From Saccharomycopsis fibuligera x Saccharomycopsis cf. fibuligera (lineage: Eukaryota > Ascomycota > Saccharomycetes > Ascoideales > Saccharomycopsidaceae), in contig CP012819.1 in assembly GCA_001936135.1 (NCBI GenBank), forward strand, positions 2,451,501 through 2,515,500: 64,000 nt of DNA, read 5' to 3'. The notes beneath the pieces were generated by a model. That model did not search any database. It was not told the origin of the DNA and saw nothing but the letters and a program-made list of their open reading frames with translations. Below are positions 56,364 to 64,000 of the stretch, one piece after another (positions within the stretch are counted from its first letter, which is position 1; every line of letters starts with the position of its first letter). The position numbers and the translations under genes are program-made.

Positions 56364-57884
56364 ATGAAATTCAAAGGCATAATCACCCAGGACACTTTCA
56401 GACCCAGAAACATGTACTCCAGTGCCAAGCGCACCGCTTGGCTTGCATTGAAATCTTCCCCTGTTAACGTTCTTTTATTCGTAATTCCTTTTGCCCTCGC
56501 CGCGCCACATGTTAACTGGCCGTCCCTTGCTGTCTTCATTTTGAATTTCGTCGCTATCGTGCCCCTTGCCGCCATATTAGCCTTCGCTACTGAAGAGCTT
56601 GCTGAACACGTTGGTGAGTCTCTAGGAGGCTTGTTAAATGCCAGTTTTGGTAATGCTGTTGAGCTAATTGTTGCGGTGATTGCCCTTAAGCAAAATCAAA
56701 TTAGAGTGGTGCAGACTTCCATGTTGGGCTCAATCTTATCCAACTCGTTGCTCGTTTTAGGATGTTGTTTCATCGCTGGTGGCTACAATAGGTTCACCCA
56801 AAATTTTAATCATACCGTGGCCCAGACTTTGGGTTCGTTGATGATTCTTTCTTGCTCATCCTTGATGATCCCAGCTGCTTTCCATGCTTCTCTTTCTGCC
56901 ACCTTGAGCGCTAACGAAAAGGATCCCATCAGCCCCATTAATCCAGGAAACAGAATCTTAAAACTCTCAAGAGGTACAAGTATTCTTTTGCTTTTGATGT
57001 ACATTTTTTATCTTTTTTTTCAAATGAAAACTCACAAGAAAATGTTTGAAGTTGATGAGAAACCTCAAGATGTCATTGAAGAGGATAACGCTATTGAAAA
57101 AACCGAAACCAAACAAGGTAATATTCTTCCACCAAAATTCCAAAACAAAGACCTTAGTTCCAATAGTTCTCAACTTGTACTGTCAGAAAAAAACACAATT
57201 GATGCTACCGCTGCGCTAGGTTCTGGCTCGGATCTTGCTCCTAACCTTGTCAATGAACATGGCAACAACCGCAACAGCTTAGAAATTCTCACCCATGGAA
57301 GTCCCAACGTAAACAATCAACTTAGCTCCACGGAAACTAAACAAAGAACCGGAAAAACTAAGGGCACCCTTATTTCTGTCGCTGCTAGCATTACTGAACA
57401 GCACCTCTCGCTATTTGGATCTCTTGCTGTCCTTAGCATAGTCACCGTGATTGTGGCTTTTTGTGCTGATTACATGGTTGATTCCATTGATGATTTAGTG
57501 GAACAGTCCGGAATGTCTAAGACTTTTGTCGGCTTTGTGCTAATCCCTATAGTTGGCAATGCAGCCGAACACGTCACTTCAGTAGTTGTGGCTATGAAAG
57601 ATAAAATGGATTTGTCTATAGGTGTGGCCATTGGCAGTTCTACTCAAATTGCTCTCTTTGTGACTCCACTAATGGTACTTATAGGATGGTGGATTGATAA
57701 GCCAATGTCTTTATTGTTCACCACCTTTGAGACCTGTGTGATGTTTATTAGTGTGTTTATCTGCAATTCGTTGATTAACGACGGCCAGTCCACTTACCTT
57801 GAAGGAATCATGCTCTTAATGGCTTATGTTATTATTGCTGTTGCTTTCTTCTTTTTCCCTGATTCTGCTTCTGGATTGTCATAA
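56364..57884 (+). CDS. VCX1: Vacuolar Ca2+/H+ exchanger Vcx1
   Basis: A 506-aa CaCA-family antiporter. The two alpha repeats are GNAVELIVAVIAL (from residue 96) and GNAAEHVTSVVVAMKDKMD (from 398). About eleven hydrophobic spans are visible. The blocks LAAILAFATEELAEHVGESL and QTSMLGSILSNSLLVLG match yeast Vcx1, which uses the vacuolar proton gradient to import Ca2+. The loop between the two halves (about 223-350) is roughly 125 residues and acidic/Asn-Ser-rich. S. cerevisiae Vcx1 has a much shorter loop and is 411 aa in total. The only in-frame CTG I noticed falls inside this loop. The N-terminus is short and basic. Confidence 0.94.
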   Translation: MKFKGIITQDTFRPRNMYSSAKRTAWLALKSSPVNVLLFVIPFALAAPHVNWPSLAVFILNFVAIVPLAAILAFATEELAEHVGESLGGLLNASFGNAVELIVAVIALKQNQIRVVQTSMLGSILSNSLLVLGCCFIAGGYNRFTQNFNHTVAQTLGSLMILSCSSLMIPAAFHASLSATLSANEKDPISPINPGNRILKLSRGTSILLLLMYIFYLFFQMKTHKKMFEVDEKPQDVIEEDNAIEKTETKQGNILPPKFQNKDLSSNSSQLVLSEKNTIDATAALGSGSDLAPNLVNEHGNNRNSLEILTHGSPNVNNQLSSTETKQRTGKTKGTLISVAASITEQHLSLFGSLAVLSIVTVIVAFCADYMVDSIDDLVEQSGMSKTFVGFVLIPIVGNAAEHVTSVVVAMKDKMDLSIGVAIGSSTQIALFVTPLMVLIGWWIDKPMSLLFTTFETCVMFISVFICNSLINDGQSTYLEGIMLLMAYVIIAVAFFFFPDSASGLS

Positions 57885-59287
57885 ACGTGATGCTTGACAA
57901 GAATCCTGACATTTTATGACCCATATTTAACTCCATAAATAACTTTTTTCACCAGTGTGGTCATGCTTTTCAAATCATTTCGCCCATTTAATTTATTGTT
58001 TCACTTTTTACCTTGTCTACTTTTTTGTTCGTTTTTCTTTGATATTTTTTATGTCATTTTGTCCTTCTATTCTTTGCGTACAGAGTTTGTCATTGTTTGC
58101 TTTTATCTGTTTTTTTTTTTTTTCTTTTTTGTTCATGTTTTCAATGTTTGCTTCACTTCTGTTTGTCAGCTGTTTAATTACGCATTTGTATATGAATTTT
58201 TTTTCTAAATTGACTTTAATTTGACGTACTGAATCTACTTTAAGACAACTTGACCGACTTGTCGAGGTTATCTCATGTTAAAACTCGCCACTCCCAAATT
58301 TGGCGCTCCATATATCTGGTGCCTTCAGCTGAATTTCGACCAAGTATCACGCGCGCATTCCGGTGGTAGATGGAGAACAATTATAAAGCCGTAGGAAAAA
58401 GAAGGAGAAAAAAGCCTGTTTGCAAAATTATCGACATAGGTGTTGAATTATCATGTCCCCTTAAGACAGTATTTCCAACTCCATTAGGTTTGCACATACA
58501 AGCGCACACGCTAAACGCCGATATATATATGTATATATATATATATATACTTTATAGCGCATAGTCCTACGATTGGATCACTAGTAAATACTGGATTTTA
58601 TCTATCGGAACTCCACTCATATTATTGTACCACAGCACCGTGAACACCAATAGTCACAATTACTACCTATGTCTTCCATCTTGTGATACACACCTTTTCC
58701 CAAAAAAATAAAAAAATAAAAAAAAAGTCAGAAATTTGGATCGAATATTGTTTTGTCGTCGAGAGAATAATCGTATTGGTTTTGAGGAAATATATACATC
58801 TTCAAAACTACCTGCCATATCAACTCACAACGTTGCATCAACTGATTGCCCTTTTTTTTGCTTGTAAGGGAATCTTAACATGAACAACATTTGGTACGCT
58901 CAGCAAATTCCGTGATTTATCCTTAGAATTTTAAACGTTCTTCTTGTTCCAACACTTACACCCAACTGTCATTAACTTGTTTTTTACCAATAATTTATAT
59001 TACAACACCTAAACCATCAAGTTAAATATCCAACTTAAACCATAAATCAGCTTGCGTTATTTGTTATTAAAACAACTCTGTTAGCCCATTGGTTTCAAAT
59101 CTATCAAGCAAGTATCTAAAAAGTGTCTTCACAGCAAATAATAAAGACACAGAAAGCCAACTTGAAAGTTTCTATAGTGTCAGATCTTGATAATCTAAAA
59201 TTAAAAGGAAGAAATTTCAAAACTCAATTCATCAAAAACCAAAATAACAGATACTACTTATAATATTATTCGCCGACTACTGCAACA
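57885..59287. other. 1.4-kb spacer between VCX1 and the EST1/EBS1-family gene
   Basis: T-rich just after VCX1 (57960-58210), with an alternating AT tract at 58521-58549 and a long A/T-rich leader before the next gene. A 64-codon frame at about 58370 has a basic start but runs into the AT repeat, and I do not accept it as a gene. Confidence 0.6.
58521..58549. repeat. Alternating AT tract
   Basis: A 29-nt alternating AT run interrupted by a single G at 58531. It lies about 740 bp before the next ATG, probably too far to act as its TATA box. Confidence 0.85.
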
Positions 59288-62200
59288 ATGTCGATAGCTT
59301 CAACCTTACATTCTATTGAAACAAAATTGCAGGAATTGCTAGCTGACCGTTTTATTGATGATTCACTGTTTGCTGGTCTCTTGACTTTTACTCACTCGAA
59401 GTTTTCAATTTGGCTCACAGCCAAACTTGATGCTGAAATATTGGACAAAGAAACTAGTAACTCTCAGAAAGAAAACAATGAACCTCAGAAACAACAGAAA
59501 GAGCATGGCTTCTCTAATAAGAACATCAGCGATGAAACAATTCAGACCATTAACTTGCTCGAATATCTCTGGTTGAATGTGCATAGCAAAATTTTACGAT
59601 ATTTTTATTTGCAGTTTCATCAATTGAAACTCGAACAATTGCAATCGAAAACTGCGAGTCAGCCGAAGTTACATGTAACTTACATAACCTTCAAAAAAGT
59701 CTTTGGAAAATTTCGCAAGTTGAATAAACTCATTGTGGATTTTTATTCAGAGATAATTCATTATATTTTGACTAACTATAACATTTCTAACTCGGTTTTT
59801 CCAGGATTATACAAATTTTACAAAATTGTTTCTCTAAATGATAGCAAAACAGCTGCTCCTGAAATCCAATCTGAAGAGAAAATCTCAAAACTCATTTATT
59901 TTCTCCATCGAATTACATTTTTTCAAGGAAACTTGTCACGTTACAAGAGTCTTTTCTATCTCTATGTGCTATCATCGTCATCCAGTATTTTGAATGAAGA
60001 AGAGCGTACAACTACTATAAGGTTCGAATCTTTTGATAAGTCTTTGGAATTGTTTAATTTATCCATCATGCTTCTTCCAGGTTTTTCTGATCCATTTTAC
60101 CACATCGCTATGGTGATGAATAGCTATGGTCATATCTCAAATTACAATATCTTGTCCGTGCTTGGTTCATTGAATGTAATGCCAATGTCTAAAAAACCGC
60201 CAATTGTTAATGGCGATAAGTTTGAAGCAGTTTATTATTTTATGCGTGGCAGTAACCAGAGATTGGGCAATAATGCTGGTCTTAAAAGCATTCAAAAGAT
60301 TTTGGCAGTTGACGAAAATGGCAATGCATTATTACACTACTTCACTGTTGAATTGAAAAACAGTAAGGGCGCTGAGACAATGTTTTTGACTCATTCATTT
60401 GGGCAAAGCAGAGTTGCAAAAAATAGGCTACTTGAAAGTGCAATCAAGACTTACTTTTTGCTTTTATTCAGTTGGTATTTTTATCCCAATGCATCTGTTT
60501 TAAAGGAAATTTTAAGTGCTGAGGAAACATCCAGCAAAGCTATTAATTTAGGTGTCAAAGAGATTAATAGTGGATTTTTTAACATAATCAAAAACGCTAT
60601 ATCCTTTAATACTAAAAATATTGATATTTTACTTAAACAGGTGATTATCTTGATTGGTGGGTTTCAGGTTTTGTTAAGCAACGATGAGCTTGCTAAAGGT
60701 GGTAAGAATATTGGAGAGTTTAATGATTTATCAGAGACAACCCGGGCATACTTAAAATTTGTCTTCACTTTCCTGGTTGAAATACTTAACATTTTGATCA
60801 TTGACCACAAAAAATTTAACCTTACTTTCCCATTATCTCTTGAGGAAGATGGCTCCAAATTCCAACTCAAAAATAGATTTTCACTCTATTTGCCAATTAT
60901 CAGAGTTATTTTAGGCTGGATAAGGCCTTCCAAATTGTTGCTTCGCTTTGCAAGAAGCTATTTAGAGTTTACCTCCAAGCTTGCATTTGTGGTTAATGAC
61001 ATTTATGTCCATGTAACTCTGAAGAATCACGACCAAGATATTTTAGCTCACAGGTACCAACGACTCAGATACTTTAGTGAGGATATATTGCTAAAGGACT
61101 ATAAGCCTATCAATTTCTATTTCCAAGATTTCAAAGACGATTTTATTAACCTGTCTAAGTTTGCCAATATGAGGCTTGTTGGTGAATTACCACTGCCGAT
61201 TACTGTACCTGGAAAAACTGAACCAGTTGATCCTGAAAATGTTGACGGAAAACTCATTGCTGATGAAGACCTTTTAAGATTATATGCAATTGGTTGGCTT
61301 GGTAGAAGAATTGTTTTTTCTAATGCTTTCGATATTGGATTCAATAGTGAGACTCGTCAGTTTAATATCAATAAATACGAGGCTGAAGTGTTAGATACAA
61401 GCACAGAGTACGTTAAGAGAGATAATAATAGGTTTACTGATTTGAAAGCCAGGCCGAAGAAGTCGACTAATGGAGCTAATAATAGGAAGAATAGAAACAG
61501 AAAAAGCAGTTCTTTCGACAAAAGTCATGGTAAATGGAGACAAAAAGATGCCACTGATTTTGATGAAGAACAAGGTTATGAACAGCCATTATCGCGTACT
61601 GTTAAGGAACTGAAGAGCATACCTGAAAGCGCAAAGTTATCAAAAAAAATTGAAGATACAGAAATTTTTGACGATTTTGAGGAATTCGAAGAATTTGAAG
61701 ACTTTGAGTATGCTAGCGAATTCAAAGATGCTTCTGAGAATGAGCTGGACTGTGGAAACGGGAAAGTTTATGAAGTAAACGATATTCGCGAGCTCCAAAA
61801 TCATGCTAGTGAAAGAGATATTAAAGACGCTGAAGACGTTGATAGTGATGGTACAGGAAACAGTGATGAAATTGAAACTCTTGAATTTTCTAGCTCTATA
61901 GAGGACAACTCACAATTAAAAACAGTTTCAAAAGAACCGTGCTCTGAAGTAGCAGCGGATGGCAAAAAAAACATCATTACTAATGAGATTAAATCCAAAG
62001 AAGATGAACGATATCTGTACATGGTTGACTCACTAGTTGATGACCGGTTATCACCTTCTCCCTTTGGCTTGAATAGCTCCAACAATAATTCTGCAGAAAA
62101 ATTCAGAGGGACAACTATTGGTAAAAATGCTGACTTTGTGAAAGAGATATGGTCTAGTAGCACAACAAACAACACCACCAACAACAACACCGTGAATAGC

Positions 62201-62785
62201 ACACAATCCCCAAGCATAAGAAAAAAGGCTCCTATCTCTTTGAGCGAGTTGGAAAGTGAATTTGTGCTGGGATATTCCCATGGTAATGTTACTGGTTCAT
62301 CACAAGTTCCTACTGCTGCTACAGGTCACACAGGTTATTATAATCAGTCTTTGAATTATGCAACTGTTCAGCCGTATCAGTCTTCACCCCAAGTCGCTTC
62401 ATTGTATAGTAACAGTATCTACAACCAGCCATATTCACAGTTGTACCACCCAAGTCCACAGCAACAACAGTCAAGCCAGCCGCAGCAATATGCATACCAA
62501 CAAGTTCCAACCAGTCTGTATTTGACAGCTCAACCTCAGGTACAGCAAAATCAGCAACACCAGCCACATCAGCCTAGTTTTTACAACTACTTCAATAGCC
62601 CGCCAGTTCCACAGTTCAGTAATGTTTCTCCCGTATACTATAGCTACAACACAGCTAACGGCAGCCAGTTTAGTGCTGCATCTGTTTCCGCTACAACTAA
62701 CGCCTCCAGTAGCAATGCTGGTAACTTTGCCAGTGACCCAACCGGCAGAAGTAACTATGGTAATGGGACCGGTGCTAGTAAATAA
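59288..62785 (+). CDS. Est1/Ebs1/Smg7-family protein
   Basis: A 1165-aa protein. Residues about 80-330 form the 14-3-3-like/TPR region of the family (LEYLWLNVHSKILRYFYLQF; FLHRITFFQGNLSRYKSLFY). LLPGFSDPFYHIAMVMNSYG and AVYYFMRGSNQ (about 260-320) match the conserved Est1/SMG7 core. Residues about 600-700, with MRLVGELPLPI, resemble the following nucleic-acid-binding segment. S. cerevisiae Est1 recruits telomerase and Ebs1 acts in nonsense-mediated decay. The length, the acidic Glu/Asp/Phe repeats (about 796-820) and the Gln/Tyr/Pro-rich tail (about 1000-1130) suggest Ebs1 rather than Est1, without proof. Basic RKNRNRKSS residues near 736-745 could aid nucleic-acid binding. Confidence 0.72.
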   Translation: MSIASTLHSIETKLQELLADRFIDDSLFAGLLTFTHSKFSIWLTAKLDAEILDKETSNSQKENNEPQKQQKEHGFSNKNISDETIQTINLLEYLWLNVHSKILRYFYLQFHQLKLEQLQSKTASQPKLHVTYITFKKVFGKFRKLNKLIVDFYSEIIHYILTNYNISNSVFPGLYKFYKIVSLNDSKTAAPEIQSEEKISKLIYFLHRITFFQGNLSRYKSLFYLYVLSSSSSILNEEERTTTIRFESFDKSLELFNLSIMLLPGFSDPFYHIAMVMNSYGHISNYNILSVLGSLNVMPMSKKPPIVNGDKFEAVYYFMRGSNQRLGNNAGLKSIQKILAVDENGNALLHYFTVELKNSKGAETMFLTHSFGQSRVAKNRLLESAIKTYFLLLFSWYFYPNASVLKEILSAEETSSKAINLGVKEINSGFFNIIKNAISFNTKNIDILLKQVIILIGGFQVLLSNDELAKGGKNIGEFNDLSETTRAYLKFVFTFLVEILNILIIDHKKFNLTFPLSLEEDGSKFQLKNRFSLYLPIIRVILGWIRPSKLLLRFARSYLEFTSKLAFVVNDIYVHVTLKNHDQDILAHRYQRLRYFSEDILLKDYKPINFYFQDFKDDFINLSKFANMRLVGELPLPITVPGKTEPVDPENVDGKLIADEDLLRLYAIGWLGRRIVFSNAFDIGFNSETRQFNINKYEAEVLDTSTEYVKRDNNRFTDLKARPKKSTNGANNRKNRNRKSSSFDKSHGKWRQKDATDFDEEQGYEQPLSRTVKELKSIPESAKLSKKIEDTEIFDDFEEFEEFEDFEYASEFKDASENELDCGNGKVYEVNDIRELQNHASERDIKDAEDVDSDGTGNSDEIETLEFSSSIEDNSQLKTVSKEPCSEVAADGKKNIITNEIKSKEDERYLYMVDSLVDDRLSPSPFGLNSSNNNSAEKFRGTTIGKNADFVKEIWSSSTTNNTTNNNTVNSTQSPSIRKKAPISLSELESEFVLGYSHGNVTGSSQVPTAATGHTGYYNQSLNYATVQPYQSSPQVASLYSNSIYNQPYSQLYHPSPQQQQSSQPQQYAYQQVPTSLYLTAQPQVQQNQQHQPHQPSFYNYFNSPPVPQFSNVSPVYYSYNTANGSQFSAASVSATTNASSSNAGNFASDPTGRSNYGNGTGASK

Positions 62786-63311
62786 TGTGGCATATGTTAG
62801 CAAACAGTTTTGAATTGTCAATCTATCTTGATTATCATATGATTGTAACTACTCCTACTTACTGTAGGTAGTGATAAAGTAACTTAAACATTGCTATACG
62901 ACCCGCGGAAATGGCACCCCAAGATAAGATTGCCGCAACCTGCATTGTTATACACCAGGATGCGTTTTCAACGCTATTACCTAATCTTGCGTACTTTCTG
63001 TATAACCCTGCTTTCTTTTCTGGCCAATCACAACAGCTATAAGTGCTGCCTTCAAGGAAAACGGTTCACGTGTCCGCGGTAAAAAAAATTTTACCGGTCT
63101 ACTACTAACAGTGCGCGGCAGCTTTTCTTTTTCGACCGCTCCCCGTGTATCAAAAAATTCGGCCCTGTGAGATCTGCAAGGCCAGCGATCGCTAAATGCT
63201 ATAAACCGCTTTCTTTTCTTCCCATTTTTCTTCCTGTTTCTTTTATTGTTTTTTTTGTCCTCTTGTTATTTGCCACACAAGTATCTTTAATACACAGAAG
63301 AACAGATCAAA
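62786..63311. promoter_or_regulatory. MIR1 promoter with E-box and TATA box
   Basis: This 526-bp spacer holds CACGTG at 63067-63072 (about 240 bp before MIR1), the E-box bound by Pho4- and Cbf1-type factors. An 8-bp-arm inverted repeat (63077-63096, CGGTAAAA) follows. TATAAA at 63200-63205 is about 107 bp before the ATG, and a pyrimidine-rich leader comes after it, as in highly expressed yeast genes. Confidence 0.5.
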
Positions 63312-64000
63312 ATGGCTTCTCCACAAGTTCCAAACTTTTCTATTGCTGATTACGGTAAATTCGCTTTGGCCGGTGCCATCGGTTGTGGTGTCACCCACGG
63401 TGCCATGACTCCAATCGATGTCATCAAAACCAAGATTCAATTGGAACCAACCCTTTACAAGTCCATGGGTCAAGCTGGTAAGAAGATTATCAGTGAAGCC
63501 GGTGTTGGTGCTTTGTTGACCGGTTTGGGCCCAACTGTTCTCGGTTACTCCTTGCAAGGTGCTTTCAAATTCGGTGGTTACGAAGTTTTCAAGAAGACTT
63601 TCGTTGACCTCTTGGGTTACCAAACCGCTTCTCAATACAAGGACAGTGTTTACATTGGTTCCGCTGCTATTGCTGAATTCTTTGCTGACATTGCTTTGTG
63701 TCCATTGGAAGCTACCAGAATTAGATTGGTTTCTCAACCAACTTTTGCCAACGGTTTGGTTGGTGGTTTTGCTAGAATCTTGAGAGAAGAAGGTGCTGGT
63801 TCTTTCTACAACGGTTTCACCCCAATCTTGTTCAAGCAAATTCCATACAACATTGCTAAATTCTTGACTTACGAAAGAGCTTCCGAAGCCATCTACAGTT
63901 TCATTCCAAACAAGAAGGACTTGTCTCATACTGCTACTACTGGTATTAACTTGCTTTCTGGTGTTATTGCCGGTTGTACTGCTGCTATTGTTTCTCAACC
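63312..64000 (+). CDS. MIR1: Mitochondrial phosphate carrier Mir1 (3' end beyond the window)
   Basis: The frame starts at ATG 63312 and is open for 229 codons to the right edge. It is a mitochondrial carrier family member: the first repeat has [12 protein letters not shown] (about 34-45) and the second [14 protein letters not shown] (about 136-149), the signature loops after odd-numbered spans. The blocks [28 protein letters not shown] and [11 protein letters not shown] match yeast Mir1 closely, more than Pic2. It imports phosphate with protons across the inner membrane for ATP synthesis. Codon use is extremely biased (TTG Leu, GGT Gly, AGA Arg), with no CTG, as expected of a very highly expressed gene. 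The third repeat is cut off. Confidence 0.96.
   Translation, partial: MASPQVPNFSIADYGKFALAGAIGCGVTHGAMTPIDVIKTKIQLEPTLYKSMGQAGKKIISEAGVGALLTGLGPTVLGYSLQGAFKFGGYEVFKKTFVDLLGYQTASQYKDSVYIGSAAIAEFFADIALCPLEATRIRLVSQPTFANGLVGGFARILREEGAGSFYNGFTPILFKQIPYNIAKFLTYERASEAIYSFIPNKKDLSHTATTGINLLSGVIAGCTAAIVSQ

Noticed and set aside
58370-58564. 64-codon frame with a basic N-terminus
   Set aside because: Its second half is just translated AT microsatellite, and no conserved feature is present.
60019-60032. tRNA B-box-like GGTTCGAATCT
   Set aside because: It lies inside the Est1/Ebs1-family coding region, and no A box or cloverleaf can be drawn around it.

Overview
This window looks like nuclear DNA of a budding yeast (Saccharomycotina). 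The genes appear intron-less. They include clear orthologues of yeast housekeeping and polarity genes (LSG1, PET123, PAF1, ARC1, CGR1, SPA2, PDA1, VCX1, MIR1). A CUG-reassigned yeast (Candida/Lodderomyces/Debaryomyces type) is likely. I scanned the 665-codon LSG1 gene and the 380-codon ARC1 gene codon by codon and found no in-frame CTG. The visible part of MIR1 has none either, and the only CTG I noticed in VCX1 lies in a non-conserved loop. A bacterial-type PI-PLC like those known in Candida is also present. If CUG is read as Ser, the rare CTG codons in other genes would be Ser rather than Leu. I saw no rRNA, tRNA, CRISPR or recognisable transposon.

Layout. 1-1184: 3'-truncated Pho85-type G1 cyclin (-), with a 3-kb GC-rich, hairpin-dense upstream region. 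4252-11111: two head-to-head Zn2Cys6 transcription factor genes sharing an 857-bp promoter with a 28-nt perfect palindrome. 12449-22463: a minus-strand run of ELG1 (PCNA unloader), LSG1 (60S GTPase), PET123 (mitoribosome), a bacterial-type PI-PLC and an unrecognised probable mitochondrial protein. 22784-24881: a small plus-strand gene encoding an SMN-like protein (Gemin2-binding-like N-terminus and YG-box C-terminus), then PAF1. 25774-33755: SAC7-type RhoGAP, ARC1 and a SNG1-family membrane protein, all minus, with a possible tiny secreted prepropeptide ORF in the 2.3-kb gap between ARC1 and SNG1. 34217-36030: 6-phosphogluconolactonase (+) and CGR1 (-). 36653-52828: SPA2 (-), a SPO71-like multi-PH protein (+) and a 2261-aa FAR1/STE5-type scaffold (-). 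53871-64000: PDA1 (-), VCX1 (+), an EST1/EBS1-family gene (+) and MIR1 (+, cut by the right edge).

Themes. Several genes concern polarity, cell cycle and mating or sporulation (cyclin, SAC7-type GAP, SPA2, FAR1/STE5, SPO71-like). Others concern ribosome biogenesis and translation (LSG1, CGR1, ARC1, PET123) or mitochondrial metabolism (PDA1, MIR1). Promoter motifs fit some of these roles: MCB cores (ACGCG) before the cyclin and ELG1, and PAC/RRPE-like sites before CGR1 and LSG1. The most notable item is the SMN-like gene, because Saccharomyces cerevisiae is generally regarded as lacking SMN.
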